From Bacillus sp. (in: firmicutes) (GTDB lineage: Bacteria > Bacillota > Bacilli > Bacillales > Bacillaceae), in contig JAPSLL010000016.1 of the NCBI GenBank assembly GCA_031180805.1, positions 1 through 64,000 of the forward strand: a DNA stretch of 64,000 nt, given 5' to 3'. Positions 50,503 through 58,624 of the stretch are shown one piece after another (the stretch's first letter is position 1; each line of letters begins with the position of its first letter). Both the position numbers and the translations under genes were made by a program. Below the pieces are notes generated by a model. That model searched no databases. It saw nothing but the letters and a program-made list of their open reading frames with translations, and was not told the origin of the DNA.

Positions 50503-50898
50503 ATGTCATACAGAAAATTAGGCCGTACGAGTGCTCAACGTAAAGCGATGCTTCGTGATTTAACTACTGATTTAATTATCAGTGAGCGTATTGAAACAAC
50601 TGAAGCTCGTGCTAAAGAATTACGTTCAGTTGTTGAAAAGATGATCACTTTAGGAAAGCGCGGAGATCTTCATGCTCGCCGTCAAGCAGCTTCTTATGTA
50701 CGTAATGAGGTTGCAGAGGTTGTAACAGTTACAACTGAAGAAGGTAAGGAAAAAGATAAACCTAAATATGCTTTAGAAAAGCTATTCAGTGATATCGCTC
50801 CACGCTATGAAGAGCGTCAAGGCGGATATACTCGTATCATGAAACTTGGACCACGTCGTGGAGACGGTGCTCCAATGGTTATCATTGAATTAGTTTAA
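50503..50898 (+). CDS. rplQ: 50S ribosomal protein L17
   Basis: The 131-aa protein starts [41 protein letters not shown] and ends [24 protein letters not shown]. Compared with recalled B. subtilis L17 (120 aa) it has about 11 extra residues around 72-86 ([17 protein letters not shown]). gaaggagg precedes the ATG. It ends the alpha operon. Confidence 0.96.
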   Translation: MSYRKLGRTSAQRKAMLRDLTTDLIISERIETTEARAKELRSVVEKMITLGKRGDLHARRQAASYVRNEVAEVVTVTTEEGKEKDKPKYALEKLFSDIAPRYEERQGGYTRIMKLGPRRGDGAPMVIIELV

Positions 50899-50916
50899 TT
50901 TACATTATTTACTCTC

Positions 50917-50958
50917 AAGGGCGTGACAGTTGTTAAACTGGTTCAATGCCCTTTTTTT
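50917..50958 (+). terminator. Terminator after rplQ
   Basis: aagggc (50917-50922) and gcccttt (50948-50954) enclose an inner cagtt/aactg hairpin (50927-50931, 50936-50940) and are followed by a long T run. Confidence 0.9.
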
Positions 50959-50984
50959 ATAGGTGCTTTGTTGTGAATTAATAA

Positions 50985-51133
50985 AGTGTCTTAGTTATAG
51001 CGCCAAGCGACTAGTAAACTTCGCATTCCTCCTTACGATAAGCGTGCAGCGAATCGCTTAAGCTTTCGCGTTTCCTATATCATGGATTGCTCTTATTTTT
51101 ACGTCGCATAGAAAGGCGCTAACGCTTTTCGAG
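50985..51133. repeat. Degenerate Bacillaceae intergenic repeat, copy A
   Basis: It begins gtcttagttatagcgccaagcgact and ends with aaaggcgctaacgctttt. This is the outline of a repeat recalled from Bacillus (tctagctccagcgcctagcgactcg ... aaaggcgcttgcgctttt). The middle has diverged. It lies directly next to a second copy. Confidence 0.65.
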
Positions 51134-51134
51134 G

Positions 51135-51275
51135 TGTCTAGCTATAGCGCCCTAGTGACTATTAACTTTACAATCCCTTATGAGATTAAACGGACTTTCT
51201 TTGGATATGTGTGTATGTAATCTCATATGGATTGTCCTTCTTTCTATATCGTTACAAAGGCGCTCATGCTTTTTA
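51135..51275. repeat. Degenerate Bacillaceae intergenic repeat, copy B
   Basis: It begins gtgtctagctatagcgccctagtgact and ends caaaggcgctcatgctttt, the same outline as copy A, to which it is directly adjacent. The pair fills most of the rplQ-ecfA1 gap. The two copies share tagctatagcgcc-like starts and aaaggcgct ends but differ inside. No other feature is seen in this 401-nt gap apart from the rplQ terminator. Confidence 0.65.
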
Positions 51276-51299
51276 ATTGGAGACTAGGAGAGACGAGCG

Positions 51300-52139
51300 A
51301 TGGTTCAAACAATCATAGATGTGAAAGATGTAACATTTCATTATCATCAGGAAGCTACTCCCGCATTAAGCAATGTATCATTTCAGGTGAAACAAGGTGA
51401 ATGGCTAGCCATTGTAGGACATAATGGTTCTGGCAAATCAACCTTAGCTCGGATTTTAAATGGGCTATATATTCCGAGTGCCGGTAGTGTTCATATATGT
51501 GGCATCCAGCTTTCAGAAGAGACGATATGGGACATTCGAAAGCAGGTTGGAATGGTTTTTCAAAATCCAGATAATCAGTTTGTTGGATCAACAGTAAAAG
51601 ATGATGTTGCTTTTGGACTTGAGAATAATGCAATTCCGCGTGAAGAAATGAATAGAAGGATTGAATGGGCTACGAAAAGGGTTAAAATGGATGGTTTCCT
51701 CGATCGAGAACCACATCATCTTTCAGGTGGTCAAAAACAAAGGGTAGCTATTGCTGGGGTTCTAGCTGTCCAACCTACTATCATTATTTTAGATGAAGCT
51801 ACTTCGATGTTAGATCCTATAGGTAGAAACGAAGTGATTGAAACTGTTCGTAAGTTAAAGGATCAAAGCTCATTAACGGTTATATCAATTACACACGATT
51901 TAGAAGAGGCTTCAAAGGCTGATAGAATCATTGTGATGAACGGTGGAAAAAAGTTTGCAGAAGGAACACCTGAAGAAGTCTTTCTTATGGATGACAAACT
52001 TGTAGAAATTGGACTAGATTTACCATTCCCTTTTCAGTTAAGTAAAAAATTAAAAGAGGCTGGCATTCCAATTCAGAAACATCATCTTACAGAGGAAGGC
52101 TTGGTGAATGAGTTATGGACATTACAATTAAAGATTTAG
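51300..52139 (+). CDS. ecfA1: ECF transporter ATPase EcfA1 (CbiO-like)
   Basis: EcfA1 is one of the two ATPases that energise vitamin-uptake S proteins. The 279-aa ABC protein has Walker A GHNGSGKST (40-48), VFQNPDNQFVG (Q-loop), the signature LSGGQKQRVAIAG, Walker B IIILDEATSMLDP and the H-loop ITHD. aggaga precedes the ATG. It overlaps ecfA2 by 25 nt. Confidence 0.96.
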   Translation: MVQTIIDVKDVTFHYHQEATPALSNVSFQVKQGEWLAIVGHNGSGKSTLARILNGLYIPSAGSVHICGIQLSEETIWDIRKQVGMVFQNPDNQFVGSTVKDDVAFGLENNAIPREEMNRRIEWATKRVKMDGFLDREPHHLSGGQKQRVAIAGVLAVQPTIIILDEATSMLDPIGRNEVIETVRKLKDQSSLTVISITHDLEEASKADRIIVMNGGKKFAEGTPEEVFLMDDKLVEIGLDLPFPFQLSKKLKEAGIPIQKHHLTEEGLVNELWTLQLKI

Positions 52140-52981
52140 AACATCGCTACCAAGCTAGAACTCCTTTTGAAAGATTAGCTCTTTATGATGTGAATTTAAC
52201 AGTTAAAAAGGGAACATATCTATCGATCATCGGACATACAGGATCAGGGAAGTCAACGATTCTTCAGCATTTAAATGGACTTCTTAAGCCTACAAAGGGA
52301 TCAATTCTGATAGGAGACTATTTGATTGAGGCTGGTAAGAAGCAAAAGAAGCTAAAGGTTGTTAGGAGCCTAGTCGGGATTGTTTTTCAATTTCCTGAGC
52401 ATCAGCTTTTTGAGGAAACGGTTGAAAAGGATATTGCCTTCGGACCAATGAACTTTGGTATGAATGAGGAAGAAGCGCTAGCAAAAGCTAGGGAAACATT
52501 AGAGCTAGTTGGACTACCTGAAGAGATCCTTAAAAAATCCCCCTTTGACTTAAGTGGAGGGCAAATGCGCAGGGTTGCTATTGCCGGAGTGCTAGCGATG
52601 GGACCTGAAGTTCTCGTTTTAGATGAACCAACTGCCGGATTGGATCCAAAAGGGAGAAAAGAGATGATGGAATTATTCTATCGTCTTTACAAGGAACATC
52701 ATTTAACCATTATCCTCGTAACACATAGCATGGAGGATGCAGCAACATACTCTGATGAAATTATCGTTATGCATAAAGGGACGATTGAGATGAAAGGAAC
52801 GCCGAAGGAAATATTTCAGAAGGCGGACAAATTAAGCTCATTAGGTCTCGACTTACCTGAGACTGTGAAGTTCCAGCATAAGTTAATTGATAAGGGAATG
52901 GCAATTACGGACACCGCCCTCACAATGGATGATATTGTTACTCAAATAAAGGCCTTTATGAAGGAAGGTGGACCTTTATGA
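52115..52981 (+). CDS. ecfA2: ECF transporter ATPase EcfA2
   Basis: This is the partner ATPase of EcfA1. The 288-aa protein has Walker A GHTGSGKST (40-48), VFQFPEHQLFEETV, the signature LSGGQMRRVAIAG, Walker B LVLDEPTAGLDP and the H-loop VTHSMED. The start lies inside ecfA1 and its stop overlaps the ecfT start (atga), so all three should be coupled. Confidence 0.96.
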   Translation: MDITIKDLEHRYQARTPFERLALYDVNLTVKKGTYLSIIGHTGSGKSTILQHLNGLLKPTKGSILIGDYLIEAGKKQKKLKVVRSLVGIVFQFPEHQLFEETVEKDIAFGPMNFGMNEEEALAKARETLELVGLPEEILKKSPFDLSGGQMRRVAIAGVLAMGPEVLVLDEPTAGLDPKGRKEMMELFYRLYKEHHLTIILVTHSMEDAATYSDEIIVMHKGTIEMKGTPKEIFQKADKLSSLGLDLPETVKFQHKLIDKGMAITDTALTMDDIVTQIKAFMKEGGPL

Positions 52982-53775
52982 TGGATAGCATTATCATTGG
53001 AAAATATGTTCCTGGGAATTCTGTTATTCACAAACAGGATCCCCGTTCAAAGCTGCTAATGATTTTTCTATTTGTTTTTATTGTCTTCCTAGCAAATAAC
53101 TTTATTACTTATTTATGTCTCGGTCTTTTTACAATCATTATAGTTCTTTTAACGAAGCTGCCTTTCAGTTTTTTGCTAAGAGGTTTAAAACCGGTATTAT
53201 GGATTATCCTGTTTACTTTTATTTTGCATATTCTTGTAACAAAGGAAGGGAGAGTATTGCTGGATTTAGGTTTTTTCCGTCTACATGAGGAAGGGCTTAA
53301 GCAAGGTTTTTTTATTTCTCTCCGTTTTCTGTATTTAATCGTGATGACAACGATATTGACGTTAACAACAACACCGATTGAAATTACAGATGGAATGGAA
53401 AGTTTACTGGCTCCATTAAAGAAGCTGAAATTCCCGGTACATGAGCTTGCTCTAATGATGTCTATTTCGTTAAGGTTTATTCCAACCTTATTAGAAGAAA
53501 CGGATAAAATATTAAAAGCGCAGATGGCCAGGGGAGTAGATTTTACAAGCGGACCAATAAAAGACCGTATAAAGGCAGTTGTCCCGTTACTAGTCCCTCT
53601 ATTTATAAGTGCGTTTAAACGTGCTGAGGAGCTCGCTACGGCGATGGAGGCAAGGGGTTATAGAGGTGGAGAAGGCAGAACAAAGCTAAGGCTGTTGAAA
53701 TGGGGCTACAAAGACACGATATTATTAATAGCCCTTCTTGCTTTAGGAATATGTTTATTTTATTTACGGGCATAG
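52978..53775 (+). CDS. ecfT: ECF transporter transmembrane protein EcfT
   Basis: EcfT is the membrane coupling protein shared by many S components. The 265-aa protein has several transmembrane segments (about 27-110, 115-140, 240-262), and the two coupling motifs seen as MARGVDFTSG (about 182) and MEARGYRGGEGR (about 222), each with the Ala-Arg-Gly signature. tagtg-type start: ATG at 52978 or 52981. The second is one codon inside. It ends 6 nt before truA. Confidence 0.96.
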   Translation: MMDSIIIGKYVPGNSVIHKQDPRSKLLMIFLFVFIVFLANNFITYLCLGLFTIIIVLLTKLPFSFLLRGLKPVLWIILFTFILHILVTKEGRVLLDLGFFRLHEEGLKQGFFISLRFLYLIVMTTILTLTTTPIEITDGMESLLAPLKKLKFPVHELALMMSISLRFIPTLLEETDKILKAQMARGVDFTSGPIKDRIKAVVPLLVPLFISAFKRAEELATAMEARGYRGGEGRTKLRLLKWGYKDTILLIALLALGICLFYLRA

Positions 53776-53781
53776 GAGCAG

Positions 53782-54525
53782 ATGATGAGAATAAAATGTA
53801 TTGTTTCTTATGACGGTACTCAGTTTCATGGCTATCAAATTCAACCGATGAAAAGAACAGTTCAACAGGAAATTGAAACGGCTTTGACAAAGCTTCATAA
53901 AGGACAAAACGTTAAAATCCATGCTTCAGGAAGAACAGATGCTGGGGTGCATGCTGTTGGACAAGTTTTCCATTTTGATACAAAGATGAACATTCCAGAG
54001 CAAAAATGGCCATATGCACTCAATCGTTTTCTACCAGAAGATATTGTACTTCAGGCAGCAAAATATGTTCCAAGTGACTTTCATGCAAGATATGATACAA
54101 CTGCAAAAGAATACCGATATATCATTAGTCAAAGGGAAATAATCGATGTATTCAAAAGAAATTACAGCTATCATTTCCCATTTAGACTGGATTTAACAGC
54201 CATTAGGCAGGCTTGTATGCATTTATGTGGTACACATGATTTTACAAGTTTCTGTGCTGCTAAAACAGAAGTAGAAGATAAAGTGAGAACCATCTATTCT
54301 ATTCAAGTAATAGAGGAAGGCACTGACATTATTTTTTGTTTTAAAGGAAATGGTTTTTTGTATAATATGGTAAGAATTTTAGTGGGTACTTTGTTAAATG
54401 TTGGACAAGGTTTAACTGACCCTGATACTATTCCTTCAATTATTGCAGGACGTGATAGAAGCTTAAGCGGAAAGACGGTTCCAGGGCATGGATTATATTT
54501 ATGGAAAGTTTACTATGACAACTAA
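53782..54525 (+). CDS. truA: tRNA pseudouridine(38-40) synthase
   Basis: TruA modifies U38-U40 in the anticodon arm. The 247-aa protein starts MMRIKCIVSYDGTQFHGYQIQP and has the catalytic motif ASGRTDAGVHAVGQV with the active Asp, then FHARYDTTAKEYRY and FKGNGFLYNMVRILVGTLLNVGQG. An aggag Shine-Dalgarno lies in the 6-nt gap region after ecfT. Confidence 0.96.
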   Translation: MMRIKCIVSYDGTQFHGYQIQPMKRTVQQEIETALTKLHKGQNVKIHASGRTDAGVHAVGQVFHFDTKMNIPEQKWPYALNRFLPEDIVLQAAKYVPSDFHARYDTTAKEYRYIISQREIIDVFKRNYSYHFPFRLDLTAIRQACMHLCGTHDFTSFCAAKTEVEDKVRTIYSIQVIEEGTDIIFCFKGNGFLYNMVRILVGTLLNVGQGLTDPDTIPSIIAGRDRSLSGKTVPGHGLYLWKVYYDN

Positions 54526-54543
54526 ACCAGGTGTAACATTTTC

Positions 54544-54572
54544 TTGACATTATAGGTTATACGTTATATTAT
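54544..54572 (+). promoter_or_regulatory. Promoter of rplM-rpsI
   Basis: ttgaca (54544-54549), 17 nt, tattat (54567-54572) is a strong SigA promoter after truA. Confidence 0.85.
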
Positions 54573-54578
54573 ATTTGA

Positions 54579-54675
54579 TGGTATGTATTTCAACCCCACG
54601 TATAAGCCCCGGAAACTTATCGTGTTATGAAATAGAATAGGAACCATAAAAAATAGTTATCAATTTAGGAGGGAA
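54579..54675 (+). promoter_or_regulatory. L13-type leader RNA
   Basis: tatttca (54585-54591) pairs with tgaaata (54628-54634), and inside, cacg-ataag pairs with cttat-cgtg around ccccggaaa. This layout agrees with the L13 leader known upstream of rplM in Bacillus. It is probably a feedback site for L13. Confidence 0.75.
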
Positions 54676-54679
54676 TATC

Positions 54680-55117
54680 ATGCGTACAACGTTTATGGCA
54701 AACGCTGGAAATATCGAACGTAAATGGTACGTAGTAGATGCAGCTGGCAAGACTTTAGGTCGCCTTTCAAGTGAAATCGCATCTATCTTACGTGGTAAGC
54801 ATAAACCAACATATACACCACACGTTGACACTGGTGATCACGTAATCATCATCAATGCTGAGAAAATTGAATTAACAGGTAAAAAATTAACTGACAAAAT
54901 TTATTACCGTCATAGTATGTACCCAGGTGGTTTAAAAACTAGAACTGCTTTGGAAATGCGCACAAACTATCCTGAAAAAATGCTTGAATTAGCAATTAAA
55001 GGTATGCTTCCAAAAGGTTCATTAGGACGTCAAATGGCGAAAAAATTACATGTATATGCTGGTAGCGAACATCCACACCAAGCACAACAACCAGAAGTTT
55101 ACGAACTTCGCGGATAA
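54680..55117 (+). CDS. rplM: 50S ribosomal protein L13
   Basis: The 145-aa protein starts [40 protein letters not shown] and has [30 protein letters not shown]. ttaggaggg lies about 8 nt before the ATG. It pairs with rpsI 20 nt downstream. Confidence 0.97.
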   Translation: MRTTFMANAGNIERKWYVVDAAGKTLGRLSSEIASILRGKHKPTYTPHVDTGDHVIIINAEKIELTGKKLTDKIYYRHSMYPGGLKTRTALEMRTNYPEKMLELAIKGMLPKGSLGRQMAKKLHVYAGSEHPHQAQQPEVYELRG

Positions 55118-55137
55118 TATTAAAGGAGGTTATTAAT

Positions 55138-55530
55138 TTGGCACAGGTTCAATATTACGGTACTGGTCGTCGTAAAAGCTCTGTAGCTCGTGTACGTTTA
55201 GTACCAGGCGAAGGCCGTATCGTTGTAAATAATCGCGATGTAAAAGATTACATCCCATCAGCTGCTTTAATCGAAGATATTAAACAACCATTAAACTTAA
55301 CTGAAACTGCAGGTAGCTACGATGTTCTTGTAAATGTTTCAGGTGGTGGATATGCAGGCCAAGCAGGCGCTATCCGTCACGGTATCTCTCGTGCTTTATT
55401 AGAAGCAGATCCAGAATACCGTGCATCACTTAAACGTGCAGGTTTATTAACTCGTGACGCTCGTATGAAAGAACGTAAAAAATACGGTCTTAAAGGCGCT
55501 CGTCGTGCACCTCAGTTCTCAAAACGTTAA
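55138..55530 (+). CDS. rpsI: 30S ribosomal protein S9
   Basis: The 130-aa protein begins with TTG ([34 protein letters not shown]) and ends with the basic tail [17 protein letters not shown], whose terminal Arg reaches the P-site tRNA. aaaggagg precedes the start. Its 3' end is repeated in decayed form near 61356-61427, the sign of an integration site for a mobile element. The tail itself is intact. Confidence 0.97.
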   Translation: MAQVQYYGTGRRKSSVARVRLVPGEGRIVVNNRDVKDYIPSAALIEDIKQPLNLTETAGSYDVLVNVSGGGYAGQAGAIRHGISRALLEADPEYRASLKRAGLLTRDARMKERKKYGLKGARRAPQFSKR

Positions 55531-55547
55531 TTACTGGCGTTTCAAAG
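55472..55547 (+). repeat. Left att-like copy: 3' end of rpsI
   Basis: This segment (last codons of rpsI plus about 17 nt) is matched by 61356-61427. The parts align as a 27-nt block with 25 identical (55472-55498), then ttctcaaaacg (55516-55526, 11/11), and cgtttcaaag (55538-55547, 10/10). Confidence 0.75.
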
Positions 55548-55580
55548 GCTCTTTTCACTTATGTGGAAAGGGTCTTTTTT
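55544..55580 (+). terminator. Terminator after rpsI
   Basis: aaaggctcttttcac and gtggaaagggtcttt (55563-55577) form a stem with several G-T pairs around ttat, followed by a T run. Confidence 0.8.
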
Positions 55581-55642
55581 ATTTGCGAAAATAGCTTTTG
55601 ACTAAGGATGCGATATTGACCACACGTGGCCACATTTCATGC

Positions 55643-55788
55643 TCAATGTACTACTGAAATTTTTTGCGCAGTTTGTTCTTTTATAAGGTCTGTAACGTGT
55701 GTATATACGTTCATTGTCATTTCAATATCGGAATGTCTTAATCGTTCCTGAACCTCTTTAAGCACTAGCCCTCGCCTCTTGGATTATT
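55643..55788 (-). pseudogene. Tyrosine recombinase (integrase) C-terminal remnant
   Basis: Read on the minus strand, the frame gives LKEVQERLRHSDIEMTMN, then VYTHVTDLIKEQTAQ and KISVVH before a stop at 55643-55645. This is the last part of a phage/ICE-type integrase, with the (G/R)HS box and the catalytic Tyr in VYTH. Upstream of about 55788 the frame is broken by stops, and the Arg-containing boxes are gone. The gene would have ended about 96 nt from the rpsI copy and read towards it, as in many elements. Confidence 0.8.
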
Positions 55789-55988
55789 TTCCATAATGAA
55801 GATTATTCAAAGAAACAAATATTGGACAAACGTAGAAGTAAATTAAAAGGGGAACAATAATAAAGCTTTAAAATGTAACATTCTAAAAGAACAATGTGTC
55901 ACTCCATTTAATATTTAGGAGTGCAGGCAATGCGCTAGAAAGTTTTACGGCCTGAGAGAACACTTTTATATGGAAATCATAACAAGAA

Positions 55989-56031
55989 CACAAAGATAGC
56001 CGTGCAGCATCCTTGTACGGCTATCTTTGTG
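55989..56031. other. Long hairpin in the island left arm
   Basis: cacaaagatagccgtgca (55989-56006) and tgtacggctatctttgtg (56014-56031) pair over 18 positions with one G-T pair and a 7-nt loop. It has no T run on either strand. It could end the decayed integrase transcript or be a leftover element part. Confidence 0.6.
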
Positions 56032-56186
56032 GCTTTACAGAAGGTCTCATATCTTTTAAAAAAATATAAGTTTTTCATCACATTCACAGTTTGGTAATGA
56101 TTAGATAAGATTGCTTTATTCGATATTTTGATATAGAACGACCTGTTCAATCAGCTATCGTCTTCTCGGTGATTTTCCTATTGAGG

Positions 56187-56232
56187 GAGGCAAGTAAAAT
56201 TGCCCTTGCCTCTATTAACGTTTTAATAGAGG
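56187..56232 (+). promoter_or_regulatory. Competing hairpins upstream of the PTS operon
   Basis: gaggcaag (56187-56194) can pair with cttgcctc (56205-56212). cctctattaa (56209-56218) can instead pair with ttaatagagg (56223-56232). Both use the same cctc bases, so the two structures exclude each other. Such a layout is typical of attenuators, but no antiterminator protein target is proven. Confidence 0.5.
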
Positions 56233-56268
56233 TGACGATATTAGAAATACCTTATAGAATGTCTAAAA

Positions 56269-56296
56269 AAAAGTGACCGTTGCAACGGTCACTTTT
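56269..56296 (+). terminator. Perfect hairpin before the PTS regulator
   Basis: aaaagtgaccgt and acggtcactttt form a perfect 12-bp stem with loop tgca. On the minus strand it ends in the T run ttttttttt, so it could also terminate minus-strand transcription. On the plus strand only tttt follows. Confidence 0.65.
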
Positions 56297-56350
56297 CAGC
56301 GAATTGTCTTTTATATTGTGTGTTAGTATTTTTATCAGGGAGGCATGGAG

Positions 56351-57841
56351 ATGAGTTCAAATTGTAACCGTGAACAAGATTTGTTACTGTTTCTTTCAAA
56401 AAATCAAGGTTATGTTACTTCAAAGGATCTCCTAGAAGTACTAAATGTTTCTCAAAAAACAGTATATCGTTTAATAAATAAAATTAACAACGAGTGCGTG
56501 GACAGCCCTTTAATTATATCTGAAAGGGGGAGAGGGTATAAACTCGATTACGAAAAATTTATTAATTATCAAAAAAACAATAATAAATACAAAGAAATAC
56601 AATTTTCCCCTAATGAGAGACGTAAACGAATTATGGAAGAACTATTGTTGTCTTCGCCTAAACCTATAAATGTTTACCACTTATTTAGTCATTATCATGT
56701 AGGAGACTCCGTTGCTTTTAATGACGAACAGATAATGAGCGAAGAGCTTAAAAAATACAATTTAGTTCTAGAGCGAAAAAATAGAACACTTGCCATACAA
56801 GGGGATGAAGTTAATATTCGAAAGGCCATTAAGGATATTATTGAAATCTTTAATACGATTGATATCGATGATTTAAAAAGGAATCAAGAACTTAGTTTCA
56901 ATCAGTACGATGTTTTGTTTATATTGGATCAATTAAGAAAGATTGAAGAAGATTTAGATATAACAATTCCCTATCCATATAATGTAAACATTTTCTCGCA
57001 TCTATATATACTACTAAGTCGCTCAAGAAAAGTTCCTACTAGGCTATTTACCGATAAGATTTCGATTGAAGAAATGGAAAACATGAAAAGAGATATTTTA
57101 TATCCGGTTGCAAAAGCTATTGTCCATAATATTGAAAAATATTTGAACAGTTCTTTGCCAGATATAGAGATTTACTTTCTTTATCAGTATTTAGTGTCAT
57201 CAAGAATGCAAGGATCTCTTGTTAAAACTTCGACTTTTTCATCAAAAGTTATCCAAGTAACAAAAGCATATATTGATGGGGTGAGTACTAGTTTAGGAAT
57301 TGATATAGACAGTCAATCCATTTTCATCGATTTAGCCAACCATATTAAACCGATGCTTAATCGATTAGAGCATAAAATTCGAGTTAATAACAGCTTGTTA
57401 AGTCAGATTAAGGTAACGTATGAAGAAGTATTTTTCAGTGTAACAAACGTGTCCGAATTGGTAAGTGGAAAATTTAACTTACCAGCCATAAATGACGATG
57501 AGAATGGGTTTATCACCCTATACTTTGCAAAAGTGATAGAAACGGGCCAATATCAACGTCCAATAAAAACATTAATCATGTGTACGACAGGAATTGGAAC
57601 TTCAGAACTTTTAAAGGCGAAAGTTTCAAAGAAGTTTCCCGAGTTAGAAATTGTTGATGTAGTAGCATCACGAAATATAAAAATGATAAAAGAGAAATAC
57701 ACAGATGCTGAATTGATCCTGAGTACTGTTCATATTAAGGAAGAAGTACCCATTCCTTATTTATTAGTGAGTGCGATGTTTACAATTGATGACCAGAAGA
57801 GACTTCAGGGAAAGATAGAGGAAATTTATCATGGAGATTAA
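56351..57841 (+). CDS. PRD-containing transcription regulator with EIIB-like domain (BglG/MtlR/LicR type)
   Basis: The 496-aa protein begins with an HTH_11-type domain (LLEVLNVSQKTVYRLINKI, about 27-45), a second HTH region (about 85-160), two PRD-like regions (about 170-280 and 285-400, the first with His217 in NIFSHLYILLSRSR) and a C-terminal EIIB-like domain with MCTTGIGTSELL (Cys411). Such proteins activate PTS operons when the sugar is present. I start at the ATG at 56351 because agggagg lies 7 nt upstream. Its EIIA module is not fused but encoded by the next gene, with which it overlaps by 11 nt. Confidence 0.88.
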   Translation: MSSNCNREQDLLLFLSKNQGYVTSKDLLEVLNVSQKTVYRLINKINNECVDSPLIISERGRGYKLDYEKFINYQKNNNKYKEIQFSPNERRKRIMEELLLSSPKPINVYHLFSHYHVGDSVAFNDEQIMSEELKKYNLVLERKNRTLAIQGDEVNIRKAIKDIIEIFNTIDIDDLKRNQELSFNQYDVLFILDQLRKIEEDLDITIPYPYNVNIFSHLYILLSRSRKVPTRLFTDKISIEEMENMKRDILYPVAKAIVHNIEKYLNSSLPDIEIYFLYQYLVSSRMQGSLVKTSTFSSKVIQVTKAYIDGVSTSLGIDIDSQSIFIDLANHIKPMLNRLEHKIRVNNSLLSQIKVTYEEVFFSVTNVSELVSGKFNLPAINDDENGFITLYFAKVIETGQYQRPIKTLIMCTTGIGTSELLKAKVSKKFPELEIVDVVASRNIKMIKEKYTDAELILSTVHIKEEVPIPYLLVSAMFTIDDQKRLQGKIEEIYHGD

Positions 57842-58280
57842 TTCAATCTATCAAGTTTATTTTAATTGTGAGTTAAAAACAAAAGAAGAAGTACACTCTT
57901 TTATCTCTGAAATCGTATGTCAGGATAATCCTACGCAAAAAGCGGAAGTCATCAATCAATTAAATGAAAGAGAAAAAGTAGGCAGCACATTAATCGCTGA
58001 ACATGTGTTGTTGCCTCATTTCGAAAGCAAGCAAATAAAGAAGAGTCAAATTCTATTAATTCGGTTAGCCAATCCAATCCGTTCATGGGATTCCCAGACA
58101 AAGGATATCCGTTTATTGATTGTTATTATATTAAAGGAAAATGAAAGCGTTCAAATAAAGAAGGAAATAGCCTTATTCACCCGCTCTTTAGCAGATGAAG
58201 AGTATTTAGATCGATTATTGAACAGTCGTGAAAAAGAAAGCTTTATTAAAGAAATTTTAAAAAAACAGGAGGAAAAATGA
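57831..58280 (+). CDS. PTS EIIA-like protein (detached regulator module)
   Basis: The 149-aa protein is a PTS_EIIA_2-type domain, with the phosphorylatable His63 in VLLPHFESK. In typical activators this domain is fused to the regulator C-terminus. Here it starts 11 nt inside the regulator gene. It may therefore act in the same regulatory phosphorelay or may donate phosphate to a transporter. The next EIIA is the more typical transport partner. Confidence 0.75.
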   Translation: MEINSIYQVYFNCELKTKEEVHSFISEIVCQDNPTQKAEVINQLNEREKVGSTLIAEHVLLPHFESKQIKKSQILLIRLANPIRSWDSQTKDIRLLIVIILKENESVQIKKEIALFTRSLADEEYLDRLLNSREKESFIKEILKKQEEK

Positions 58281-58597
58281 TGAAAATAGTAGGAGTTGCA
58301 GCATGCACAGTTGGGATCGCACACACGTATATCGCACAGGAGAAATTAGAGAATGCCGGAAAGAAAGCAGGCCATGAAATTCATATTGAAACACAAGGAA
58401 CGATTGGAACAGAGAATGAACTGACTCAAAAACAGATCGATGAAGCAGACATCGTTATCTTAGCTGTAGACGTTAAAATCGCAGGAAGAGAACGTTTTGA
58501 AGGGAAGAGAATCATCCAAGTTTCGACAGAAATAGCTGTAAAATCACCAAATAAATTAATTGAAAAAGCGGTAGAAGTTGTAAACCAAAAGAAATAA
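58280..58597 (+). CDS. PTS fructose-type EIIB component
   Basis: The 105-aa protein MKIVGVAACTVGIAHTYIAQEKLENAGKKAGHEIHIET has the EIIB-fructose active-site motif CxxGIAHT with Cys9. Relatives usually read CPTGIAHT and here it is CTVGIAHT, so the Pro-Thr pair is replaced. I start at the second of two ATG codons (58280), which gives better spacing (7 nt) from aggagg. An extra codon upstream overlaps the EIIA stop. Confidence 0.92.
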   Translation: MKIVGVAACTVGIAHTYIAQEKLENAGKKAGHEIHIETQGTIGTENELTQKQIDEADIVILAVDVKIAGRERFEGKRIIQVSTEIAVKSPNKLIEKAVEVVNQKK

Positions 58598-58624
58598 TTT
58601 AGCCATCAAAAATAGGAGGGGAAT

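Larger units (their letters stand above)
55789..56350 (+). other. Island left arm without a gene
   Basis: After the integrase remnant the sequence is AT-rich and holds no supported gene. It contains a long hairpin (55989-56031), the paired hairpins at 56187-56232, a perfect hairpin at 56269-56296, and a weak promoter candidate (ttgtct 56304-56309, tatttt 56327-56332). Confidence 0.6.

Noticed and set aside
55989-56031. Possible CRISPR repeat
   Set aside because: It is a single hairpin with no repeated copies or spacers nearby.
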